From assembly GCA_902801425.1 (NCBI GenBank), contig CADCIQ010000040.1:1-48937 (forward strand): 48,937 bases of DNA, read 5' to 3'. The DNA comes from an uncultured Bacteroidales bacterium (GTDB taxonomy: Bacteria; Bacteroidota; Bacteroidia; Bacteroidales; Bacteroidaceae). Below, piece after piece: positions 24,478 through 34,500 of this stretch (positions within the stretch are counted from its first letter, which is position 1; every line of letters begins with the position of its first letter). Both the position numbers and the translations under genes were made by a program. Under the pieces are notes generated by a model. It saw only the letters and a program-made list of their open reading frames with translations. It was not told where the DNA came from and did no database searches.

Positions 24478-24984
24478 ATGATCAAAAAGACGGAACAGAA
24501 CATAATAGAATTTGAAAGGATTGTCGCTGAGCGGCAAGACTGGCTGTTCCGTTTTGCATATATGCGTATCTGACGGCGTGAGGATGCCGAGGATCTGGTA
24601 CAGGAAGTGCTGCTGAGATTGTTCAAGGCGATGCAGAAGTCGGGCGTTGACGACATTGAGCGATATTTGATAAGAAGCATCAGTAATGCGTGTCACGATT
24701 ATTTCCGACGAAAACGGCAGACGACAATTCCGATTGATGAAGCTTTGCATATCACGATAGATGAGAGTGACAAGCAGATTCACGAGGAATTCATGAGAAT
24801 AAACCGAATGCTTGACGACCTTCCACCTGAACAGGCAGAGACCATACGGTTGAAATGCTACGATGGATTGACTTTCAAGCAGATAGGAGAGTTGCAAGAC
24901 ATTTCGGAGGCTACCGTGAAATCGCGATATAGATATGCGATAATGAGCCTCAAGGAGAAAATAGAAAAAACAAAAGGAGTATGA
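24478..24984 (+). pseudogene. Sigma-70 family (ECF) sigma factor with an in-frame TGA
   Basis: Reading from the ATG at 24478 gives 31 residues (FERIVAERQDWLFRFAYMRI) and then TGA at 24571-24573; the same frame continues with RREDAEDLVQEVLLRLFKAM (region 2), ISNACHDYFRRKRQ, and region 4 (LPPEQAETIRLKCYDGLTFK, ISEATVKSRYRYAIMSL). Without the TGA this is a normal ECF sigma factor of about 168 residues; a single change, for example GGA to TGA, explains it. Initiation at the GTG at 24607 would omit part of region 2 and probably not give a working factor. The stop overlaps the ATG of the downstream putative anti-sigma gene. Confidence 0.85.
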
Positions 24985-25568
24985 ACATGAAAGAGTTTAA
25001 CGACATAGAAGATCTTGAGCAGTTGCTGAAGCCTCAATGTGAGTTTCACGCTTCTGATAAGCTGAAGGACGAGGTCATTGCCAAGGCAAAGGCAGAAGTC
25101 CGTCCTCGCAAGGTGCGTCTGTTGCCATGGCTCGCCGCTGCCTGTGTGGCTGGTATCATGGGATTGTTCCTTATGCCTCCCGAGCTGTCGGTTAGCGAAA
25201 CTCCAGTCATGGCAAAGGTTGAAGAGAAGGTTTCTGTAACTAAGAAACACGAGACCGTAACGACAGAAACCGTTAAGAGAGAAGTTCAAAAAACTGCAAG
25301 AAAGAAGGCTATCAAGGAAAGTGTTGCTAAAGTGGAAACACCAACCACAGAAGAGCCTATAACTGAACAAGTAGAGCCGTCAAGAGAACCAGCCATGCTC
25401 TCAGAGACAGATATACCTATCACCCGACCAGAGAACCTGATTGATACACCAGAGGATTTTGCCCAGATTGCAAGACTTGAAAAGCGTGCTTTCATCGACA
25501 GGATGCGTGAACAGGTTGAAATTGCCAAGGCTGAGCTTATTCATGAAACTCTTATTGAAGAAAATTAA
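24981..25568 (+). CDS. Putative anti-sigma factor, single-pass membrane protein
   Basis: 195 residues. The cytoplasmic N-terminus (about 1-45) has MKEFNDIEDLEQLLKPQC; one membrane helix follows (LLPWLAAACVAGIMGLFLMP, 47-66), then a long hydrophilic, Lys/Glu/Thr-rich periplasmic region. The topology and overlap with the sigma gene (ATGA) indicate an anti-sigma role. No zinc-binding anti-sigma motif is visible, so the call rests on context. If the sigma gene is dead, this protein has lost its partner here. Confidence 0.7.
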   Translation: MNMKEFNDIEDLEQLLKPQCEFHASDKLKDEVIAKAKAEVRPRKVRLLPWLAAACVAGIMGLFLMPPELSVSETPVMAKVEEKVSVTKKHETVTTETVKREVQKTARKKAIKESVAKVETPTTEEPITEQVEPSREPAMLSETDIPITRPENLIDTPEDFAQIARLEKRAFIDRMREQVEIAKAELIHETLIEEN

Positions 25569-25579
25569 TACCGTTAACT

Positions 25580-26665
25580 ATGAGAAAGTACATTTTACTG
25601 CTGCTATTCGTTTGCAGTCTTAACATATTTGCGACCAAACTGCCTCCTGCACCACAGCCCGAAGCCTTGCAGGATGCCGTTAATACTTTCATAGATGCAC
25701 ACAAAAACGATAAAAGCGTAACGAGGCTGACATATTTTGATGGGGCAGACTCTCCTATGTCGCATTTCATGAGCATTCCTTTTTGTTGCGACTCGAAAGA
25801 TGACAAACTAAATGCGATAATAAACGCATTTGTTACCGATGAGAATAACTGCTATCAATATGTTCACGAAACACCTGGATCAGGATTGCTATATTCCGTA
25901 AGTTTCGGCGAGAGAAGACACATCACTCGTCAGAACAAGAATCAGGAGTTCTATATGCTTTGCGTCAAGAATCTCACAAATCCTCGCTTCAGGGATATGT
26001 ATGCCTTGGCATTCGTAAAGAGAAAGAACGGAAAGGAACACATATACGAAGGAACTCTATACTGCATCAAGTCACCACGCCCCGACTACAAGGAGGATGA
26101 AGCGAAGGATGCAATATCCTGGCAGAACTACTTTATCGTGGGACAGTTGGACAAGGAGTTAGGTGACTCCATAAGGTGTGTACACCTAACAAAGGGGCTA
26201 AAGAGCCTGACGAGCATGGGAATTGCTGGATGGCGCGAGAATGTGGTAGATGGTCGTTTCGTGTATAAGGACAGAGCCTACAAGGACACGGAGATACAAG
26301 TGTCATACATCTACAAGAACGGAAAGAAGTCGGATGGTCAGACCATCAAGGTCACTCCGGGCACAACCCTATATATCACTTTCCACAAAGACAGTTACGA
26401 CATTGACCGTGTGGAAAAGGAATATGCCGATGACGAAAACAGGGAAGAGAAGCAAAAGATGGAAAAAACCGACGAGACCCTGAAAGCCTACAGCATGACG
26501 CTGAAAACGATCAGCGAGCAGATTAGGGAACTCAGAAACGTACCGGAAAATGCTCCTGACTATGCCGACGTGAAGAAACGGCTTTCCGCTCTTCACAAAT
26601 CTGCAAAAGACATAACGAACAAGATGCAGGAATTGGTAGAAAAAGTCGCTAAGGAACTTGAGTAA
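25580..26665 (+). CDS. Secreted protein of unknown function, sigma-operon member
   Basis: 361 residues with a signal peptide (MRKYILLLLFVCSLNIFA). The N-terminal half (about 25-200) contains VNTFIDAHKND, VTRLTYFDGADS and FMLCV-type strands (EFYMLCVKNL) but matches no domain I can name. The C-terminal 100 residues are charged and predicted coiled coil (EKEYADDENREEKQKMEKTD, DVKKRLSALHKSAKD). It follows the anti-sigma gene by 11 bases, so it is probably a co-regulated envelope protein. Confidence 0.8.
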   Translation: MRKYILLLLFVCSLNIFATKLPPAPQPEALQDAVNTFIDAHKNDKSVTRLTYFDGADSPMSHFMSIPFCCDSKDDKLNAIINAFVTDENNCYQYVHETPGSGLLYSVSFGERRHITRQNKNQEFYMLCVKNLTNPRFRDMYALAFVKRKNGKEHIYEGTLYCIKSPRPDYKEDEAKDAISWQNYFIVGQLDKELGDSIRCVHLTKGLKSLTSMGIAGWRENVVDGRFVYKDRAYKDTEIQVSYIYKNGKKSDGQTIKVTPGTTLYITFHKDSYDIDRVEKEYADDENREEKQKMEKTDETLKAYSMTLKTISEQIRELRNVPENAPDYADVKKRLSALHKSAKDITNKMQELVEKVAKELE

Positions 26666-26669
26666 AAAG

Positions 26670-26731
26670 CAATAATTATTCCCGAATACAGCAAAAAGTG
26701 ATGCTTTCCTTGCTGTTTTCGGGAATAATTG
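26670..26731 (+). terminator. Long hairpin overlapping the next promoter
   Basis: CAATAATTATTCCCGAATAC with AGCAA (26670-26694) pairs with TTGCTGTTTTCGGGAATAAT with TG (26710-26731), apart from a 3-base bulge and one mismatch. It ends one base before the TATCTTTG box at 26733, so it can be both the end of the sigma operon and an operator-like dyad over the following promoter. Confidence 0.7.
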
Positions 26732-26732
26732 T

Positions 26733-26740
26733 TATCTTTG
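26733..26740 (+). promoter_or_regulatory. Promoter -7 box upstream of the propeller regulator
   Basis: TATCTTTG matches the consensus; TTG at 26710-26712 is 20 bases upstream. The leader to the ATG at 26921 would be about 175 bases. Confidence 0.65.
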
Positions 26741-26920
26741 CAAATAGAATAAAAAAAGTGAATAGTGAAAAGCGAATAGAGAATAATACTTAGTGAAAAA
26801 TACTGCTATCGCAGAATGGGATGCATAGCGAGACCTCGTAATGGTGTCCACCTGTATTAAGTATCATTCACTTTTCACTATTAACTATGAACTAACCCCT
26901 AAACAATCATTCCTTCATAT

Positions 26921-29776
26921 ATGCGTAAATTATCTCAACATATAGCGAACCTCTTCGTTCTTTTCTTCCTGCTGATGGCTCTCCCCTCCTTTGCCCTTGG
27001 CGTGAAGGATTTCACATTCTCGCATCTCGGCACATTGGATGGTTTGTCGAGCCAAAGGGTATATTCACTTCACAAGACGAAGGATAATGCCATTTGGTGG
27101 ACGACGAAATATGGTGTGGATCGCACTAATGGTACAGTAGTGAGTCATTATCCTATTGGAGAGAGAGGAATGTATAGCAGCTTTGCCGGACGCGTGGTAA
27201 GCTTTGCACATTCCACTTGCAATAACGATGAGATGTATGTATTCGACAATACAGGAAACATTTATCACTATGACAAGATTCAGGATCGCTTTGACCTCGT
27301 GACAAACGTGGCAAAGACATTGAATCTCCCTGTGGTGCTGAACGATGTCCTGGTAACATCGGAATGTGTGTGGCTCGGCATGAGAGAGGGTGTCTATCAG
27401 CTTTTGCTCAATGAGAACAACAAGATGAAGGACATGGGCATAAGGCACTTCACCGACTACATACTGCCATACGGCAACAATCAGTTACTGTTCTGTACGC
27501 ATGACGGCATCTTCGACATCAAGGACAAAAAATGGTCGGATGACCATGTCATTACTGGTTTCTACGACCAGAAGATGAACAACCTTTGGATAGGAACTTT
27601 CAATGAGGGTGTTAAGGTCATAAAAAAAGTAACAGAAGGAAAGGCGAAGAGCGGAGAGCCTATTACGCTCAACGTGCCCAGGAATCCTGTAAGAGCCATA
27701 ACCCCATACGACAACCGAACGATACTTATCGGCATTGACGGCTTTGGTGTGTATCAGGCATTACGCTCTGGGGGGGATGTGAAGCCGTTGTTCAGCGCAA
27801 ACGAAGGTCCTAACGGTGTACTTCACGGCAATGGTGTGTATGACATCATCGTGGATTCATGGAGCAATATCGTCGTGGCATCATATTCGGGCGGTATTGA
27901 TGTGGCACGACCTGTGGGAAGTACCACAGCCGTGTTCCGTCATTTCATGAACAATCCACAGTCTATCATCAACGACCATGTGAACTGCGTTGCCAACTGG
28001 GCTGGCAACCTCCTGCTCATGGGCACAGACGACGGCATAAGCATCTACAACACATCCACCGACCAATGGCGACACACATCGCGGGGCATGGTGGTGCTCG
28101 ATGTCTGCAAGAAGAAGTCGGACGGCAAACTGCTCATAGCCACCTACGGCAACGGAGTGTGCGAGGTCTCACCCGACGGCACCACGCGGAAACTCTATTC
28201 AACGGCAGACGGCACTCTGAGGGATGACCATGTGTATCGTTTGAGCTATGACAAGGCGGGCAATCTGTGGATGGGTACGCTCTTCGGCTCTCTCACGGTG
28301 AAGACTCCGGAGGGCAACAAGTATTTCAACATAGATAACATCCTTGCCCTAACTCCTCTATCTGACGGCAGAATGGCTATCGGCTCTGCACATGGTCTCT
28401 ATATCGTGGGCGCTAACGATGCAAAGCCCAGGATGGTGGAATATATGCCAGAGGGTAAGGCTGATGCCAATAGATATGTGGCTGACATATTCCAGGACAG
28501 AGGCGGTAAGCTATGGATTGCCACAGATGGTGGTGGTGTGTACATCTACGACCTAAAGACTAATAAGGTGACACATCAGCTAACAACCGAGAATGGACTG
28601 CCTACAAATAGCGTGACGAGCATCACGAGGGATCAGACAGGCAGAATATGGATCGGTACGGAGAAAGGTCTGGTATTCGTGAATCCAGAGAGGCCTACCG
28701 ACATCATCAACGTGAGCTATTGCTATGGGCTGAACACCGAGTATGTTCAACATGCCGTGGCTAACCTTCCAAATGGAGACATCATCTATGGTACTGTGGA
28801 TGGTGCCGTCATTATCAATCCAAAGAACATTACCCGACTGAACTATCAGGCACGACTGACAATAAAAGGCGTGCGTGTGCATGACGATGCTGATGCCGAG
28901 TATAAGGATCTGGATAAATTCAGACGGAAGATTGCAGAAGGATTGCTCATGGGTAAGATCAAGCTTTCGTATAACCAACGCAGCTTCGACATCCTGTTCG
29001 AGAGCATCAACATGAGGAATTACTTTGATGTGGCATACCAGTACAAGATGGAGGGTATGGAATGGAGTCAGGTGATTACCCAGCAGTTCCTCGGCTTTGA
29101 GAACTTAGAGCCAGGCAAGCACATATTATATATAAGGAGTATCAGCAAGACAAGCGGCATAGCCCTTGACGAGCGTAAGATAACAATATACATAGGTCAG
29201 CCATGGTGGAACTCTTGGTGGATGTGGTGCATATACATCATTCTTCTCGTCCTTACCTTCCAGGGACTATGGTGGATGTATAACCTGCATAACAAATACC
29301 TACGCCTGATGATGGAGAAGGTTGCACTTCCAGAGGAAAAGTCACACTCTCCTCTCCCTACAGAAAATGGAGCGCCGTCTCATGATGGAAAGTCCCCTCT
29401 TAAGGAGGATTCAAAGGGGCAGAAAACCGCGGATAACGAAGCAGATCCAGAACCTGTAAAGACCGAGGGCGTGGAGTTCGTGGGTATGGCTACTAAGCTC
29501 ACCCTCGACAATCTGAAAGATACGGACTTCACCATCGACGACCTATGTCGTGAGATGGGTATGAGTCGCACGTTGTTCTATGTCAAACTGAAGACCTACA
29601 CAGGTAAGTCGCCACAGGACTTCGTGCGTGCCATCCGACTTGAGAAGGCTGCCAATCTACTTCGTCAAGGTCGTAGCGTTACCGAAGTCTCCGTGCTCAC
29701 AGGTTTCGACAATCCAAAGTATTTCAGTACTGTCTTTAAGAAATACTTCGGGGTGAGTCCGTCGAAGTTCGAATAG
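26921..29776 (+). CDS. Membrane-spanning propeller/AraC regulator lacking kinase and receiver domains
   Basis: 951 residues. A signal peptide (1-26) precedes a periplasmic two-bladed propeller of Reg_prop repeats (DGLSSQRVYSLHKTKDNAIW, DGLYIV..., QDRGGKLWIATDGGGVYIYD, DQTGRIWIGTEKGLVFV), a Y_Y_Y domain (about 690-760), one membrane helix (767-788) and a cytoplasmic AraC-type HTH (about 858-951; FTIDDLCREMGMSRTLFYVK, SVTEVSVLTGFDNPKYFSTV). Hybrid two-component systems of polysaccharide loci have kinase and receiver domains at this point; here only a linker of about 70 residues remains, part of it (SPLPTENGAPSHDGKSPLKE) repeat-encoded. Predicted to sense an oligosaccharide and activate the adjacent GH5-SusC-SusD locus directly. 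Confidence 0.9.
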   Translation: MRKLSQHIANLFVLFFLLMALPSFALGVKDFTFSHLGTLDGLSSQRVYSLHKTKDNAIWWTTKYGVDRTNGTVVSHYPIGERGMYSSFAGRVVSFAHSTCNNDEMYVFDNTGNIYHYDKIQDRFDLVTNVAKTLNLPVVLNDVLVTSECVWLGMREGVYQLLLNENNKMKDMGIRHFTDYILPYGNNQLLFCTHDGIFDIKDKKWSDDHVITGFYDQKMNNLWIGTFNEGVKVIKKVTEGKAKSGEPITLNVPRNPVRAITPYDNRTILIGIDGFGVYQALRSGGDVKPLFSANEGPNGVLHGNGVYDIIVDSWSNIVVASYSGGIDVARPVGSTTAVFRHFMNNPQSIINDHVNCVANWAGNLLLMGTDDGISIYNTSTDQWRHTSRGMVVLDVCKKKSDGKLLIATYGNGVCEVSPDGTTRKLYSTADGTLRDDHVYRLSYDKAGNLWMGTLFGSLTVKTPEGNKYFNIDNILALTPLSDGRMAIGSAHGLYIVGANDAKPRMVEYMPEGKADANRYVADIFQDRGGKLWIATDGGGVYIYDLKTNKVTHQLTTENGLPTNSVTSITRDQTGRIWIGTEKGLVFVNPERPTDIINVSYCYGLNTEYVQHAVANLPNGDIIYGTVDGAVIINPKNITRLNYQARLTIKGVRVHDDADAEYKDLDKFRRKIAEGLLMGKIKLSYNQRSFDILFESINMRNYFDVAYQYKMEGMEWSQVITQQFLGFENLEPGKHILYIRSISKTSGIALDERKITIYIGQPWWNSWWMWCIYIILLVLTFQGLWWMYNLHNKYLRLMMEKVALPEEKSHSPLPTENGAPSHDGKSPLKEDSKGQKTADNEADPEPVKTEGVEFVGMATKLTLDNLKDTDFTIDDLCREMGMSRTLFYVKLKTYTGKSPQDFVRAIRLEKAANLLRQGRSVTEVSVLTGFDNPKYFSTVFKKYFGVSPSKFE

Positions 29777-29783
29777 ACATTTC

Positions 29784-29885
29784 AATTACGAATTACTAAT
29801 TACGAATTACCTATTTAGTTTTATAGCTTATTTCTTCACAGAAAAAAGTAACTTGGTAATTTGTAATTAGTAATTCGTAATTATT
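29784..29885. repeat. AATTACGAATTA-word dyad (family F)
   Basis: CAATTACGAATTACTAATTA with CGAATTACC on the left and GGTAATTTGTAATTAGTAAT with TCGTAATTA on the right, 7-8 base step. Sits directly after the regulator stop codon; sister copy at 22356-22459. Confidence 0.8.
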
Positions 29886-29907
29886 TATCCCCTAAATTCT
29901 ATCATAA

Positions 29908-29947
29908 AAGGGTATAAGAACTGACATTTTTCAGTTTTTATACCCTG
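29908..29947 (+). terminator. Hairpin after the regulator gene
   Basis: GGGTATAAGAACTG (29910-29923) pairs with CAGTTTTTATACCC (29932-29945), with one mismatch, followed by TGTTTTGTT. It precedes the promoter-like box of the GH5 gene. Confidence 0.7.
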
Positions 29948-29986
29948 TTTTGTTGGGTATCAAACCCCATTTAGAGTACTTGTAGG

Positions 29987-29994
29987 TACTTTTG
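29987..29994 (+). promoter_or_regulatory. Promoter -7 box for the GH5 gene
   Basis: TACTTTTG matches the -7 consensus, 79 bases before the ATG at 30074. No TTG is present at the normal distance, as expected for an activator-dependent promoter of a polysaccharide locus. Confidence 0.6.
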
Positions 29995-30073
29995 CAGCAG
30001 AAAAAGATTTGAGGAGTAAAATCTTCAACAATAATTAGGAAATAGAAGAATTAGAACCCAACAAAAATCTATT

Positions 30074-31264
30074 ATGATAAAGAAATCCCTAATAATTGTT
30101 TGCCTGATTGGCTTCATGATGGCAAGCAGAACTATGGCTCAGACAATAGCCAAACAATGGAACAAAGATGTAGTCGGATGGAATCTCGGCAATCAGTTTG
30201 AGTGTTCCGCTCCAGGACAGGATGGCGAGTCGATGGCAATCGGAGAACCTGACGGTGCGATGAATGCAGAGACATCATGGGGCAACCCTGTCGTTACAAA
30301 GAAGCTCATCAAGGCAGTGAAGAAAGCAGGCTTTAATGCCGTTCGTATTCCAGTACGTTGGCAATGTCATATCACAAATCCTACGGCAATGTCGATCAAT
30401 AAGGAGTGGATTGCACGTATAAAGGAAGTTGTGGATTGGTGCTTGGCAGAAGATATGAAGGTTATCATCAACACTCATCATGATAAGTGGCTCGAAGGTC
30501 GTCCGTTCTATGCCAATAAGGAAGAGAATTGCCAAAAGCTCGCCCTATTGTGGATGAACATCGCAACAGCCTTCAAGGATTATGACGAGCGTGTTGCCTT
30601 TGCCGGAACTAACGAGGTACACATCAAGGATAACTGGGGAAAGCCAGAGGCAGAGAACCTTGAGGTTCAGAATGCCTATAACCAGACCTTTATTGATATT
30701 GTCCGCGTGACAGGTGGCAAGAACGAGAAACGTCATCTTATCTGCCAGACATACGTTTGCAACCCAGACTTCGGTATAGATAATGGCGACTTCATTATTC
30801 CGAAGGATATTGATGGCAACGGCAACGACTATATGAGTGTGGAGTTCCACTACTACAACCCTTGGGACTATGCCGGACTGTGCAAGTACTACTATTGGGG
30901 TGAGCCTTACAAGCAGTATGGCGCTTCAGAGAGTGATGAGAACACCATGCGCAAGTTCTTTGACAAGGCGGTTGACACATGGGCTTCAAAAGGTCTTGGT
31001 CTCATCATAGGCGAATGGGGCGTTACCGATCACTTCAAAGGTTCTGAGGCTGACCGCATCCACGAGAATATGACCTATTACTGCGAGAACTTCGTCAAGG
31101 AAACACGCAAGAGGGGTATCGCCTCCTTCATCTGGGATAACGGTGACTTTGGCAATGGTCAGGAGAAGTTCGGTATCTTCGACCGTAAGAAAGCAAATAC
31201 TCCAATCAAGGCCACATGGATAATTGATGGAATAACAAAAGGAAGCAAGTTCCAATCTCAATAA
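30074..31264 (+). CDS. Glycoside hydrolase family 5 endo-glycanase
   Basis: 396 residues. Signal peptide (MIKKSLIIVCLIGFMMASRT, cleavage near MAQ) without a lipobox. The (beta/alpha)8 GH5 motifs are WNLGNQFEC, GFNAVRIPVRW (about 86-96), VIINTHHDKW, the acid/base segment FAGTNEVH (Glu181), EFHYYNPWDY and the nucleophile segment IIGEWGVTDH (Glu314). The usual NEP is NEV here. Predicted to cleave beta-1,4-linked glucan or mannan; the subfamily and substrate cannot be fixed by eye. It lies between the regulator and the SusC gene. Confidence 0.9.
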   Translation: MIKKSLIIVCLIGFMMASRTMAQTIAKQWNKDVVGWNLGNQFECSAPGQDGESMAIGEPDGAMNAETSWGNPVVTKKLIKAVKKAGFNAVRIPVRWQCHITNPTAMSINKEWIARIKEVVDWCLAEDMKVIINTHHDKWLEGRPFYANKEENCQKLALLWMNIATAFKDYDERVAFAGTNEVHIKDNWGKPEAENLEVQNAYNQTFIDIVRVTGGKNEKRHLICQTYVCNPDFGIDNGDFIIPKDIDGNGNDYMSVEFHYYNPWDYAGLCKYYYWGEPYKQYGASESDENTMRKFFDKAVDTWASKGLGLIIGEWGVTDHFKGSEADRIHENMTYYCENFVKETRKRGIASFIWDNGDFGNGQEKFGIFDRKKANTPIKATWIIDGITKGSKFQSQ

Positions 31265-31291
31265 AAGATTAACAGGAAATGGTGATTTTAT

Positions 31292-31480
31292 GGAGCTTAC
31301 GCTCCTTTTATGGGAAAGCAAATTTGAAATAAATTAATTCAGTAAATTAGGTTCAGTAAATTATAATTTTAAAAATTATTTTCTGAAATCTAAATTTCCC
31401 AGCGACGGATGTCGCTCCATAATTTACTGGCTATAATTTATTGTTAATTTACTTTCTAAAAAATAAGCACCGCAAGGTGC
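31292..31480. repeat. Three-hairpin element J, forward copy
   Basis: Three short perfect palindromes, GGAGCTTACGCTCC (31292), AGCGACGGATGTCGCT (31401) and GCACCGCAAGGTGC (31467), separated by AT-rich DNA full of TAATTTACT-type words. It lies between GH5 and SusC genes. The inverted copy is at 36560-36730 and a partial one at 34750-34780. Confidence 0.85.
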
Positions 31481-31533
31481 ATTTCACCAATTTTCTGTTT
31501 CGAAACCAAACAGGAATCACAAAAACCTAAATT

Positions 31534-34500
31534 ATGAAGAAAAACAGTAAAATGCTACTCACCCTGCTGGGAGCTGGTATGATGTGCAACACATCTGTTG
31601 CCCTTGCCGGAAACAATTCGACAAGCAACAAGATTACTGCCACAGCTCAGCAGACACAGGGAATTAAGGGTACTGTAACAGACGGTGCAGGTGAACCCCT
31701 TATCGGTGCTACGATCAAGGTCGTAGGCACACAGAACGGAACAGTTACCGATCTTGACGGTAAGTTCTCTATTAACTGTAAAACTGGTGCTACTCTCGAA
31801 ATCAGTTTCATTGGCTACAAGACCATTCAGGTACATGCTTCAAACGGAATGACCGTGAAGCTCGAAGAGGATGGCAAGGTGTTGCAGGACGTGGTTGTAA
31901 CAGCCCTCGGCATCAAGCGCGATCGTAAGGCTCTTGGCTATGGACTTACTGAGGTCAAGGGTGAAGAACTAACCAAGGCAAAGGAAACAAACGTAATCAA
32001 CTCTCTTGCAGGTAAGGTGGCAGGTCTGGTGGTAAACCAGACTGCGAGTGGTGCATCAGGCTCTACCCGTGTTCAGCTTCGTGGCGCTACCGAGATGACG
32101 GGCAACAATCAGCCTCTCTATGTGGTTGACGGTGTGCCATTGGATAATACCAACTTCGGAAGTGCGGGCGAACAGGGAGGCTATGACCTCGGCGACGGTA
32201 TCTCTGCCATTAATCCCGATGATATCGAGACAATGACCGTGCTCAAAGGTCCTGCTGCATCTGCACTATATGGTAGCCGTGCCTCTCACGGTGTTATCCT
32301 CATCACCACAAAGAAGGCAGATAAGGATAAGGTTTCAATAGAATACAACGGCTCATTCACCCTCGACTCACAGCTTGCCAAGTGGGATAACATCCAGACC
32401 ATCTACGGTATGGGTGACAATGGCGAGTATCAGCTTGATGCCTCTTCTGGCACTAACCAGAGCTGGGGAGCAAAGGCAGACGAGATCAACAAGACATATT
32501 TCGACGGTTCGGTACATCCATTCTATATGTATGGCAATAATGCTGCCGACTTCTTCCGTACTGGTCTCACGGCACAGAATACCGCCGTACTCTCTGTGAA
32601 TAGTGGCAAGACAGGCATCCGCTTCTCTATGACAGATATGCGTAACCGCGACATTCTGCCTAACACAGACATGAACCGCGATAACTTCAACCTCCGTGTC
32701 AACACAAGCGTTGGTCCTGTGGATTTCGACCTCACGGCCAACTACACTCACGAGGGTGTGAACAACCGTCCTGCTCTTGGCGATTCTCAGAGCAACGTGG
32801 GCAAGAACCTCATGACGCTTGCAAGTACCTATAACCAGGAATGGCTGAAGAACTATCAGAATGCTGATGGCACTTACGCTAACTGGAACGGTAATGACCA
32901 GTATAACAAGAACCCATACTGGGATCTGTATAAGAATCAGAACACAACCGATAAGGATGTGCTCCGATTGACAGGTAAGGCAGTATGGAACGTGAACAAG
33001 CACCTGAAGTTCCAGGGAACCATTGGTACTGACATCAATAAGATGAACTTCGAGGACTATATCGCACGTTCTACCCCAGGTGTGCTTGCGGGTAAGCTCA
33101 CACAGCAGATTTTCAACAACAACACCCTGAATGCAGAGCTTCTCGGTCTCTATAACAACTCATGGGGCAAGATTGACTTCAACGCTACATTGGGTGGAAA
33201 TATATATAAGGTAGATAACAAGACAACGACCATCACGGGTACTGACCAGCAGATGAATGACATCATCGCCATACTGAACTATGCAGAGCAGAACGTGATG
33301 GGTAGTACTTACAAAAAACAGATCAACTCTATCTATGGTAGTGCAAGTGTAGGTTTCGACCATACATACTATCTCGAAGGTACTCTCCGTGGCGACCGTT
33401 CTTCTACATTGCCAGTAAGCAACAATACATACGTCTATCCATCAGTTTCAGGTAGCGTAGTGTTCTCTGAGTTCATCAAGAACAAGAAGGTGATGAACTA
33501 CGGAAAGTTCCGTGCTTCATGGGCAAAGGTAGGTTCTGATACCGATCCTTATCAGCTCGGACTCACCTACACCACAGGTAAGTATTCATATCCTGGTTAC
33601 ACCATAGCCATGATCAATAACAACACCCAGCCTAACAAGGATCTGAAGCCAACAATGACAAGTTCATACGAACTCGGTTTTGAACTCAAGTTCTTCAACA
33701 ACCGACTCGGACTTGACCTGACATACTACAACCAGACTTCTAAGGATCAGATCATCGGTCTGGCTTCATCATCTACCTCTGGCTATACCTCACGCCTTAT
33801 CAATGCAGGTAAAATACAGAACAAGGGTGTGGAGATTGCACTCAACGGTCGTGTGCTTGCCATCAAGGACTTTGCTTGGGATGCAGGTATCAACTTCTCA
33901 AAGAACTCAAACAAGGTACTTGAGCTTGTAGAGGGTACTAACTACTTCGAGCTTGCTGATGCCTCTTGGGCTAACGTATCGGTAGGTGCAGAGGTTGGTG
34001 AGGACTTCGGTTCAATCAAGGGTACTGACTTCAAGCGTAATGCCAACGGTGACATTCTCATTGATGGTACAACGGGTATGCCTCTCTTCGAGGAGCAGAC
34101 AAAGACACTCGGTAACGCATCATGGGATTGGACAGGTGGTTTCTATTCAACCTTCACTTATAAGAACTTCCGCCTCTCAGCAGGCTTCGACGTAAAGGTA
34201 GGTGCTGATCTCTATTCAATGTCAATGCGTTCAGCATATCTCACAGGTAAGGCAAAGGAGACTCTGGCAGGTCGTGAGGAATGGTATGCTTCAGAAGAGG
34301 CTCGTAAGGCTGCGGGCATGAGTGAGGAAGCTTGGCGTGAATCAGGCAAGTGCACAGGCTTTATTGCAGAGGGTGTTATCGACAATGGTGATGGCACATA
34401 TCGCAAGAACGACATTCCAGTAAATCCACAGAGCTACTGGAAGAGCGTTGTGGCAAAGGCACAGTCACTCTTCGTTTACGACAACTCATACATTAAGTGT

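Noticed and set aside
24571-24573. TGA read as selenocysteine or a recoded codon
   Set aside because: The position is not a redox site, no SECIS-like element was recognised, and other genes in the window end normally at TGA.
32368-33003. 211-residue minus-strand ORF opposite SusC
   Set aside because: Antisense shadow of a clear SusC gene; valine-rich without motif or promoter.
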